Made by a program: the position numbers and the translations under genes
From: Astropecten irregularis
Lineage: Eukaryota > Echinodermata > Asteroidea > Paxillosida > Astropectinidae
Assembly (NCBI GenBank): GCA_963971285.1
Contig: OZ020250.1
Span: 7,300,499-7,364,498 of the forward strand
DNA: 64,000 nucleotides
Direction of reading: 5' to 3'
Notes under the pieces: generated by a model
What the model was told of the DNA's origin: nothing
The model's database searches: none
Seen by the model: the letters and a program-made list of their open reading frames with translations, nothing else
Shown: positions 31,433-43,400 of the stretch, one piece after another
Numbering within the stretch: the first letter of the stretch is position 1
Layout: each line of letters starts with the position of its first letter

Positions 31433-34400
31433 CTGGTATTAAAGCAATAACAATACTTTTGCTTCACTTACAAGGAGAACTTCCTATTATGATCTTGAGT
31501 AAGAAACTTTCGCTTTGGTTAGGAGCACTGCAGATTGCTAAAACTAGAACTAAATATCTAAATAGTGTGCACTTACATTTTGTACAGGAGTTTGCTTCAG
31601 GTTCTTCTGGAAAACAAAAATATCAATGGGAATACGTTAAAAACAATCGTAGAATATAAGTATTTGATGGAAGTTGAAAGGTTCAGTCCTGGAATTATGA
31701 TCCACTGAAGGGGGGGGGGGGGGATGGGTTCCGGTTCAGAGCTGGCCTGTGGGATCATCATATGAAAGGCCGCCTTTATCTGCTAAGGAACACAATCTTC
31801 CGTTGCCGTTAGCTCAAAACGTACCACGTGTGCGGTATAGTGTGGCAAGATTTATGCCTCTAGATTTATGCCGTGAGACCAATATCTCCCTGTTCGATTT
31901 TATGTCGCCTCTCGTTTAAGATACTTGTGATGTGCGATGTCACTCCTGCGCCACCGTTCTTTGCCGACCTACACATGATAAACATCGTTCATTTTATGAT
32001 GTGAATGATGTGAATGCTGTGGATAATGTAATGTGCGCCCCAAGTGTCATGTGTCATTGCTGCCATAACATCAGTTATTGAACAGTACCGTTTATTATAA
32101 TCAAACTAACATGTATTCGACGTAATTAACCTTTGAGGGCTGACCAAAATGAATTTTACAAAGCTTCTATAATTATAAGATCAAGTACAAGTGGTAGTTT
32201 TTGTTTGTTCGGTCTGTCATTTGTTCGTTTATCCGTTAGTCTTATTTCGAATCGTTACTGGTAGGCTATCGGCATTCCGGTGCCATTATACAATCTTCAA
32301 AATATTTACCTAAACAATATTCACCTAAAATTCCAAACATACGACTGGTTCGACATATTTTTTGTAATGTCAAATTGAAACTTAGCACAGAGTTGACCTC
32401 GACCAGTTGCCATTATAATCGAATGCTTTTCCGTATAGAGAAACAAAAACTGTCTGTGATATCATTTTAATCGAACCTATGCGTTTCTTGCAGATGAAGG
32501 AAATGGCCCAGTTGCAGTCCACATCCTTCCACTTGCCCGCATGGTCAACCCCGATGCAGTTCTCCGATGTGCCACCGTTCGGTTCGCCAGATAACCAGTT
32601 TAGGAACACCTCACCATCAGACGGCGTGTCGTTGGATGCATACTTCCACTTTCCTTCAACCTCCCGGTCGTTCTGACCAACCCAGTAGTTGTTCAATCTG
32701 TGGATGCAATGATTGTTTATTTGCTAACCCTGTAAGAGTGCCGGCGTAAAGACATATAAATGTGCGGGAATCACTATGGCTGGTTTAAATTAAAATATAG
32801 TTCTAAGTCAGGGTTTTTTGAAAGAATTTTTACACAAAGCAGACACATCCATTTAACAACTTGCAGAGGGGTAATACCAGTCCATTTTAGGTTGACATCT
32901 CGGTCATCTCACTGCTGGTATGATAATTATTGGTAAGTGGCGTTATTAATGGCAAACTGAGATCTTTGGCTTGTTGATATCAAGTGATTTGCCCTGTACT
33001 ATGATGCTGCATCAGCAAAATGGGTCTTACGTTTTGAAATCTCGGTGTCTGGCAGCCAGTAATGTGTTCTCCGTGGCGTCCTCAATGTCGACCAGAGACC
33101 AACCTTCCCCCTGGCAATAGTCGACGGCCGATTCCCAGGTAAGCTCCATGTCCATCATGAAGTAGCAGTTGCCTGGTTTGGCTGCGCTACCAAAAGCGTC
33201 CTTACGGAGGTCGGAGCATGCTGAAATGCAAATCCAAATAAAAAAAAATACATAATAATGCAATGGCTACTTTCACCATGAGTTATAAGATATCTACCTT
33301 CTTCACTTTTTGATTTACTTTGTTTGTTCATTTGAAGAAATTACCTGTGAGTTCAGGTAATACAGTACTGCCATCACACCTCGTCAAGGGATCTCGCGTT
33401 GGCTCTGGGTCTGCAATCCAACACGAGTGAAAGGGGGTTTCATTAACCTTATCGAGCAGATATTGTTGCGTGAAATTTTGGAACAAAACTTCTTCTTCTT
33501 TTTTAAATCGGCGTCGAGGAGTAAATGTCATACTTTTGGTTATGACTTAAAGGTGGAGTCACTTAAGTGCATGTAATCTTCGTTGATACCCAAACTTCAT
33601 ATTTTGTGATAATATGAATGAGTTAAATTAAAAACAATGATGTCAGAACACAGGAAATGTCCATGCACTTCGGTAACATTGGTGGAGGGATTCCACTAAA
33701 ATTGGGTTGCAATCAGACTCAACGGTACACAATGTTTGAAAAATTCAGAAGTAAAACAAAAAACGGAATGTGCGGAGTGGTTTGACATAGAATGACTCAT
33801 GTATGTCTGTCAAAATATGTATAGTTACAGTTAAGGCACAGTTAAGGTATAGTTACAGGCTAAGTATAAGACGTTTTAAAAGGAAGAATTTTAACCCACC
33901 AGTTTTGAGTTTGCAGAGAGTAAAGTACTGTCCGTGGCAAGGTACATCATGAAAGCGTCCGTTGCTTGTTTTCCTCATGGCTAGACAGTTCTCATTCCCT
34001 GCCCCGTTGGGTTCACCACTGGCCCAGTTGAGATACACCGGACACTGCCCGCTTGAGGTATACCGGTAATCGCCTTCTAGCTCCCGATCATTTTGACCGA
34101 TCCAGTAATAATCATTCTTACTACGGGTGCATACAGTGTAAACAAAATTAAAAGGTTAAATTGTAATCATATGTTTCTCATTTTTCTCTCCCAGGTTTGA
34201 GGTCTGCATATCAATGACTTGTATAATGTTTCCATACACTAATGATTGAATCTTTAATACAGGGCTGAGTGCAAAATTACATTATGTAATGATAATTCAA
34301 CTGATGCGGGAATAAACCTCCAATAAAAGGTGTTAATTTTCTTCAATGTAAGATGGTGCACCTGATTTCTAGCCGCTTGTTAGTCGTCTTTACCTATTAA

Positions 34401-37400
34401 CAGTTAGAACTTACGGGAAATTGTCTCTGTTCCACACTTCAAGAAACCGATTTTCGTCGGCGTCCTCGATGTCAACCACCGACCAGGAACCATTGGGGAG
34501 AGACCGGCAGAAATCCACAGCCGCCTGGAAGTGAAACTTCTGGTTGATGGCGCTGGCGTAACAAACCCCAGGCACAAAGGGATTACTGAAGGCGGACGGC
34601 ATGATGTCACGGCAATCTGGTAAGGAAACGACGGATGAAAGCATAAACACGTCAGTATATTAAAACAATATCAAGATAATTGGTTTCTAGAAAGAATAGC
34701 TATACAACCAAATTTAGTGATCAACTACTATTAAGTATTATTCTGCTGCAATTGCTGGCTTAAAGTTAAGAGAAACAAAATATATTAGGCCGCCTCAAAT
34801 GTAAGGCGACATGCACGAAGAAAAGAATACAATTTAAACCAATAAAACAGGAAATATGATTTGTAGCACAAAATAAAAAGCCAATGGATATAATATTCAT
34901 AACAGTATCGATAACTTTTCATTATACAATACCACCGTATAAGACACTAAAAATGGAAATACTTGTAATGCCAATTACTGATCAGAATCGTGATGTATAA
35001 TGCTTACCACCATAAACCTCCGTAGAAGATTCCTCAGGCAAACCAGGACACGAAGGCACTGTTTCTGTACAAATCCAGATATTTTTCAGAAAACAAGTCA
35101 ATACACAAGAGTAGTGTACTCACAAGTAAAATCAATAACCCGATGGAAATAATATCAAATACACAAGATGAAATATCAAACATACCAGATGTTATTTTCA
35201 CTTTGCATAAGAAGTTGTAATAGCCATCACAGCGTCGATCATCAAACATCCCGTCTTGATTGTAGTATATCACGCAGTTTTGTCTACGGTTCCCGTCAGG
35301 CTGGCCTGATGCCCAGTTAAAGTACACTGTACGGTTACACTCGTTGGAGCTATCGTCCACATATCTCCAAACATTCTCGGTCTTCATGTCATTCTGGCCG
35401 ATCCAGAATTTGGATGCCCGCCTGTAAAAGCATAAAAATCCCCTCCCTGTTTATAATACATATGTATTGACAAAGTACAAATGACATGAAAATATTATAC
35501 AGTTTTAAATGTGAAGACCAATTTGCTAGAAATCGCAAAACCCATATTGAATTATAAATCACCAATTCCGTTTCTAATAGATGACTTGTATGAATGGCCC
35601 ATTCTATCACTGATGTAAATCATTATTGCATATCATGTGAAACGTTTCCCAGGATACAGGTTATGCGAATGTTATAAAGTATTGGCTTATCAATCATTAT
35701 TGTAAACATATCCTCGTAGGTAGCCATGAGAAGAAAACATCAACATGGTGATAAATTAATGACGAAATAAATGTGATCTTCATGGCTACAACCACACAAC
35801 ATGGCCAAGGTGCTGACATTTCTCTATTCTATTTACACACATTATTTGTATAGCTTTTTATATTTTGTTATGATGTGTTTACACTAAATGTATGTCAACA
35901 AGACCTTATGTTTTGCTTTTTAACACAATAAATCAGCACTTAGAAACAGATTCCATTAAAGTAATGGAAGATGTTCACTCCCAGCTCTTTTGATGTACTA
36001 AGAACTTAATTTACAATTTTATATCATATTAAATTTGCTTAAGAATTGGACTTCAAACTTACAAATTGTCACTATCCTTCAATTCTCTTATTGCATCTTG
36101 GATGAGCTGGTTCTCCACCGCATCTTCTATGTCAGCGACATCCCATCCTATGTTGTCTCCGAGTCCCTGACAGAAGGTCCTAGCATCAAGGAATACTCCA
36201 TTTTCGTCACTCGCCAAGTAGCAAACTCCGGGTTTGAGGGTCTGGTTTCCGAATGCTTCGACGTGGATATCGCTACAAGACACCACGGGGTAACTGTTGT
36301 CTGTCGCTGATACTAAGGGGGAAAATAGGAGGAGTCATAAACTGCATGACCACAATACCATTATTACTAATACAACTTTTGGTTTTCATCCCAAAGAAGG
36401 TCAATGATGGGTAGCGATATTGCATATGACCGTTCGTAAAGGTATATGTGGCTTAAATTGCTTTATTGACGTATGTAGCCGCACTGACCACGTCTACTGA
36501 ACATGTGTCGAAGGAAAGTGGCCCTTCTCAAATTGTTAAGAATTTCAATCTAAATGTGAACTAAATATTGTCGTCTAAAAAGAATTGGTTCTGCCTGCAC
36601 GTATTGTGGACATTGCATTGTCGTGTTGTGGGGATAATTGGAGGGCAATAGCATTATACAAACAGGACTTTACGGGAAGGGAAAGGAACTGTGCGGCGCC
36701 TATGACACTGCAGGCGGAATGTCACCGCTTCAAATGCCGGCGGAAAGGACATATTGCCCAGAATTGCATCTCGTCTGAGAAGAGAAAGAGGTCGAGAAAC
36801 GGGTCCCAGGCAACCCTGCAGCCTTATGGAAAGCAACTAGCAACAAGGTTCAAGAAGATCAGAGGACCATGGAAGCGGACCATGGTTTACCGCACGGTAA
36901 AGTTGACTCGTGCTCAGTAGTTGTGTGTTTTTGTGCAAGTGACTGTGCCAGCGAAGAAACCGAGCGAACCTGTTGGTGTATAGGCTACGCCGTGAGTCCT
37001 TTCATCAACTTTATTGTCAGAAGATCGGCAAGTACTAACATGGAGGCACATGTACGAAGCGCGGATGGATATCCGCTAGAGAGATGTGTATCGGCAGTGG
37101 ATAGGTGGATATTTCTGTTGGGTGGACGACTTACCCTTGCTGCTACATTCGGTAAACTGGAGACCTTCGAATGCATTCTTGGGATGGATCGTTTGCTGCC
37201 TACAGTAAAGGCGGGACCAGTTATTAACACACGCTGGACCTCAGCATTCATGGAGAAAGGGCCAAGTGTATTGACACTGTTACGTGATCTTGGATAAGTA
37301 ATGATACATGTCGCACAAGATTCTCAGAGCACAAGATTATTGGAGCATCACTAATGTCGGCTATGTACTCTGTATGAATTGACTTATCGGAAAATCAAGA

Positions 37401-40400
37401 GGGCGATGTTTTTTAACATCATAGACATGTCCGTTTTTTAACTTGAACAGTTAACAGTTAACAAACTTGGTAATGATACTAATAGTTTGAACAATGTTTT
37501 GTCTCAGACTTGACTTGCCAAAAAGAAAGGACATTGTTGCCAGAAAAATCCAAGTTTCCAGTTTTCTGTAATAATAATAATAAACTTCCGGTGAAATGCT
37601 TTGTTTTCAATAAAACGACATCTCAATCTGAGCAAGTGGGGCTATGCTGATGCGGCTGATACAACCTGCGAATGCGGTGACAAAGAGCAGATAATGCAGC
37701 ATCTACTGCGATGCCCACTCTTTGAGGACGAGTGCTGCCTGGAAGATATGGCAAGTGCAAATGAGAAGGCCCTCAACTGCGCAAGAGCCTGGCTGAACAT
37801 TTGAAGGCAATCAGAGGAGCTAGATGATGGACACGAATTGATGAGTTATACTACAGAGTGTCTAGTTTGGTTGAATTATTATTTTGATGTATCCTTTCGT
37901 GGGCGTGTGATAAATAAATATTGAACCGAATTAAGCATCAAATCTGTCCAATGACGAATCTATTTTAAAAGTGTTTGCCGTTTCTTCTTGTTGTTTCGTT
38001 TAAATCTGCATGGCAATATAGAGGTCATTTTAATGTTTCAAACTACAAAATCCTTGAATGTGTTGGATCGAATACGCGTGGACTTCAACAAGATATTCTG
38101 TGCTCGGGGAAGTTGTCTTGGTTGGACTGGATCTATGGTTGCTGTCATTGCCTCAGCTGCATCAGGTAAAACTGCTGGTTGACTGGGTGATGTGCATAAT
38201 TTAGAGACTGGGCGTAGCTGGATTGGAATTGTCGCTGAAATACAACTGACTGTTGAGTTAATACACTTAAGAGCTTCATGTTACGTCTCAGCACTTGGCC
38301 ACTGTCCAGCTCGACCATCACTGGCAACACGTCCCATGATGTGTTCTTGCTGGTTGGCTGAATTCTGACTGGTTGTCCAATCTGCAGTTCCGATAGTGGC
38401 TTTGCAGATTTGTCATATTGTCGTTTGGCCTTCTGCTTCCTAAGTTGTATATTGTCTGTCACGCCCCAGAAAACATTTGGATGTAGATAGGCTACAGGTG
38501 TTTCCAACATTGTCCTCACCCTCAGTTTCTGAGGTGGGTTGCTATTACACTGGAATCAGGTGTGTTTCGCCAATCTAGAATATAGTTCCCAGAAGTCGAT
38601 GTAGTTGTCATCTGTGACTAGGTAGTCATGCTTGAAGTGAAAGTGATCAGTACGCGGTGGAGCCTCTTTGGAGCTTTATGTTGTGGCTTTGTTAATATAG
38701 GCATCGACTGCTTATGGTTGTTGTCCACCTTGAAAAGCTGGTCAAATGTCTCATACGACAAGGCTAAGCATAGGCACCCCTTCTCTATCCGTGTATAGTT
38801 CTGCTCCGTAGAAGTGCGGGACAGGGGGGAACGCGACTGGTTGCCCATTCTGAAGGAGAGTTATCCCAAGCCCTATGCGTCACACTTTATTGTGACCTCG
38901 TGGTATCATACTATCTTAGTACTGGAGTACTAGCAATCATTACCTTTATCTGCTGAAAGGACTCCTCTTGTTGTTTCTGCCGTGTGAAGATTGTACTCTG
39001 CTCTGTCAACTTTCTAAGTGTCTCTCTCTACTCAGCGAGCCTTGGCAAATATCGTGATAGATAGAAGATCGTTGACACATACAGACGCTGGACTGCTTTC
39101 TCCGAGTCTGTTCGCTGTATGTGTGTAATTGCCTCTACCTTCTACGGTTCTAGGCGGACTCCCTTTGTGGTCAAAACTTGACCCATGTAAGTCACCTCAA
39201 CCAGTCGTAGTCTGAACTTCTTGTGGTTGAGTTTCAATTTGCTTGTTGTGCCCCCTGATGTAGTGCTGTCATGTTCTGCTACATCACAGCGGTACATAAA
39301 GATATCTTCAGCGGCGACTGCTGTAACAGGTAGCTCCTGATATATCACCTGGCAGGTGAAGCTGGACAATGAAGCTAAACATAAATCAGCATTCCTGTTG
39401 AGAAGTGGACTGTATTGCTAGCGCGTGGTGCCATTTGGTTTGTGCAAAACACCATCGCCGTTCGAACGACAGGTGGAGCGAGTTTTGGAAGGCCCATTGT
39501 GGGAAATTGTTCTGGTCTATCTGGAGGAAATTTTCGTCTTTGGAGAGATGCTGCAAGAGTTACTAAAGCTCTTGAAGTTGTCTTACGGCGCATGGGATAT
39601 GCAAGTTTGAAACTTAAGTTAAAGGAGTATAGAAGTGTGACATACCTATGGGGAGTGAGGTACAGGTGTCGGAGCATTGCAAGTGACCCAGAGAAGGTCA
39701 GAGTCTTGAGTGAGTGGCTGACGCCAACGAATGTCACCGTTGTCCATATAGCTTCCTCTGGCTGGCCGATTTAATGATGTTGGTTGGTTATGTCATTCTT
39801 CCATGGTACAATGTCGTTACACCGCTTGACCGAGAAGGGGCAGGAGTGAAGCGAGGAGTATTAAGCCGCATTCCAGAAGTTGAAACAGAAGTTACACGAG
39901 GCTCCTATGTTGGCCTTTCTGGAGGCGGAATACATACTGAACACAAATGACCGTTACTGTGGAGTGTTAGCGGTACTTTCCCAGGTGATAGATAAATTGT
40001 TTAGAGCGAGTGATCCCTTCCAAAAGTACAGCGTTAAGTTAGCCCGGACGAATTTCAAGAAATTCCGTCAGATCATGTATGGGCGTCAGTTCGTCGTATT
40101 TAGCATTGACCATAATGTACTACGCTGGCTGATGAATTACAGTCACACACAAGGGCAGCTTTTCTCGTTGAATGCAGGTCATTCAGCGAGTAAGACATGA
40201 CCATAGTTCATCTCTTCGAAAGGAGATAGGAGATCTCATCGAAACGCTGATGGATTGAGTCTGAGGCACAACAGGCACAACGTGTATAGCTGTGTCAGAG
40301 CAGAAGCAGAAGAGAACGAGTCTACTTTTGTGAAGGCTCTACATTGCATTGGAGACTACATGTGCGCGCGACTCATAGTGAGGGGGCTAAGGAAGCAGAA

Positions 40401-43400
40401 CAAAGAAGAATGGAAGTGGCCAGAAATGGCATCAACTGGATGAGAGGAAAATTATTTACAAAAAGTTGCACTTTTAGGTATACAGTGTCTAGCTGTGCGT
40501 AACCCATTGTAGACCCAAACAATGTCGCCCAATGCAATATAGCGCATTGTAAGTTCAGTAACAACCTGTATACCTAAAAGTGTAACTTTTGGTTTTGTAC
40601 CTTTTGACAAACAATGTTGTGTGCATTGAACAGTGTTGAGTCATTTGCATCAAGTAGGGCATCAAAATGCAGCTTAAGATGTGCTCTAAACACTCATACT
40701 ACTCATATCACCACAAACCGATTAGATTTAGAGGGGTCGGGCGTCAAAATCAACGAAAGTTACTTTTTGTGAACCCTTTAGTAAAGGAAGTACATGGCTT
40801 GCCCAAAGGAGCACACATATAGGTCAGGCAAATACAGTGCAAATGTACGATAGAAGCAGGGTTCTTGCAATGGATGGGAGAAGACGTGAGGTCGTATGTC
40901 AGACAATGTGATGCAATGCGCATTAACGAAGTCATCTGCCAAGGCTCGGAAAGCTTCGCTTCAGCATTACGCTGTCGGTGCGCCTATGTAGCATGTAGCT
41001 TTGGACATACTGGGCCCCTCTCGAGACAGGTCAAGTACGTATTAGTTGTCGAAGAATACCCAAAACCCGACGGGGAGGTAGAAATGGTAGAGATGGCGTC
41101 TAGAGTTTTTGTCGGAGTTCAGCTGCAGGCTCGGTTTCCACATCGAATTGCATTCAGATCAGGGACGCAATTTTGAGTCAAAAAAATATTTTTCGCTTAG
41201 AGTATCCGAAAAACACGCACAACTCATATAATCCCAAATCCGATGGAGTGATACAACAGTTAAATTGGGCCTTATTATGAATGGTTTCCTTTATGATTAC
41301 TCCTCGTCCTCATAAGCATGACTTGGACGAGAAGTCGGCCTTGGCAACGTTTGCATACAGAGCAACACGACACAAGTCTACTGGAGAGACACTTATAAAA
41401 CACGAAAACGTTATGTCGGAAAGAGTATATGCCGTTAGCCTGGCGACTAGAAGAAGTGGAGAGGGTAAAGAAGTGGCGTAGACGATAGCATTATCTTCAA
41501 TGAACTTGCACAGAATTGTTCACAGCCTGTTGTCCTGTACCGATGAAGATTATCAATGTGTTTTACCAACAGAGAAACAATAAGGAGATGATTGAATGTC
41601 TGAAGTGTGGTGGAGAATTTCTACCATATCGAAGTCGTGGCGGCACCTGGAGGTGGAACATGGTCCGAATTTATACTACCGAAGTCGTTGATGAATACAC
41701 AACGCAACAGCAGGCGGGATAACCTCCGGCATCATTAATTACTTGGAATGTTATCCAGATAACCTGAGTGAGGTATCTTACATCAAGGAGAAGTATGTTA
41801 GCAGGAAAAGCCGCAAGATGATACGTGGATGGGACTCCTGGATGATCGATACGGCTGGTGGAGCTGCCCAGACTGAGCTTGCTTCCTCGGCGTTCATAAG
41901 TTAGACCACTCGTTGACGTCGGTTGAGGATGTTAATGTTGATTTTATGAGAACATTAAAACTGCAAAGCTCATTCATCCGATCTTACTGAGTACGAACGA
42001 AGTATTGGGAGCCATTATCATCACTGCCTCGATCTCACTTTGTTATTCCGGTCTACCGATACAACGTTAGCGTTGTAGTTCACTCAGAGGTTGGTATGCC
42101 TTCGCATTATTGTTTTGACCATGGCTTTTGTGCGGACGTTAAAGTTTGTGACCGGGCAAGCCTCCTACAACTTGTATGCCTCGTCAAATGGGGAATGTAG
42201 CCTTAATACAATGCCAAATATGGGGCTTATACCGCCTATCAGAAAAAAAATGTCTTTACATCGGACATTGTTAGCTGAACAAAGGACCGGAGGCGTATGT
42301 TAATATGCGCAACCACTATTCGACTGCTGCACATTCATTATGTGCCAAATGAAAATGTGAAACTGATACACAAACAAATTTAAAAGCTTGAATGAATATT
42401 TACATGAAACCTGTATTAAATTGTAAATCAATGTAAATCTGCACCCGTCTTGAATCGAGTAGCTGACATGGACTCGTTCGCAACTGAGGGCAGATCTTTC
42501 AAGTCGGAATTCCCTGACAGAATTGTCGCAAAGTAATTACGAGGCTCTTTGATAAAGTACGATATGAATCAAGACATTGCTCATAATGCATGTATGCAAT
42601 ATATTGAATCTGCATCGTTTTAGTTTTTCAGTTGACCAATTGTAGAATAGGCCAGAGATTGCGACTCCGTTATCCGGATTTAGCTATTAGGAAATTTAAT
42701 GTTGCCACTGAGTTATGTGATTGTATCATTGTATTAACAAATCAGTATTGTTTATATACGGCATCATTTATAAATGAATTGTTTAAAATAATAATTTTAC
42801 TCATTACCTCTGTATTTGTTTTCAAACAAATTGTACAAGTGAATGTACAGTGTAGACATGTACGGTGCACAGTAAATGTGCGATGTAGATGTAACTTTTA
42901 CGTGTATCTACTATATAAGCGTTAAACATTAATAGCGCAGCGTGAACATTATAAACAATTCGAACTGAATGACGAAATTTATTTTACGAACGCAGTCATC
43001 AAATTTGTGGAGCCCCTTAGGGACGGGTTAAATGTTGAATTAAAAAGAAGTATTCCTCTGAAATGATATAGCTGCGGTCTGTTCATAGTTTGATTTGATA
43101 AAAAAACAAACCCGTACAATTTCCAACTCAATTTATCATTGCAATAGCAATAGAAAAAGAGCGAATTTGTGATTATTTTGTTTTCTTCATATAAATAATG
43201 GATAAATACAGCATTTCGGGCAGAAACTATATGTTTGTACCAGATCTATCTTTATACCTTGTAAGCTATACGTAAAGCTGTGAACGTTTCTTTTTTGGTT
43301 TTCACCTACCAACGTATGGTAGTAGGGAAAGGCTAATTCAATTATGAGTGAGTGAGAAACTGTGGTAGTGCCACCTATTGAGGACCCTTTGTATGACTCT

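Larger units (their letters stand above)
28750..32075. repeat. Segmental duplication, copy 1 (carries the gene B 3' end)
   Basis: It aligns with 58200-62190 in the same orientation, for example CATATCAACCATGTT, GGACACCTACTC, GAACCAGGCTTGAGGCCAGG and the terminal PAN exon. Similarity stops at about 32075 and 62190. The copies differ by substitutions, small gaps and one roughly 140-base insertion in copy 2. Confidence 0.85.
36600..41700 (+). mobile_element. Ty3/gypsy LTR retrotransposon remnant, plus strand, broken and interrupted
   Basis: Pieces occur in normal gag-pol order: an altered zinc knuckle near 36720-36770 (CRRKGHIAQNC), a protease-end motif ILGMDRL near 37170-37190, reverse transcriptase at 39420-39650, a ribonuclease H segment at 39880-40190 (APMLAFLEAEYILNT, SIDHNVLRWL) and integrase-like segments at 40870-41260. 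Frames shift repeatedly. The RT active-site box reads YLEE where YLDD is usual. A LINE end and an opposite-strand gypsy fragment lie between protease and RT. No LTR pair was found. It lies in the proposed first intron of gene B. Confidence 0.75.

Noticed and set aside
41720-43180. 3' LTR of the plus-strand gypsy remnant
   Set aside because: No matching copy was found near 36.3-36.6 kb, so no LTR pair can be claimed.
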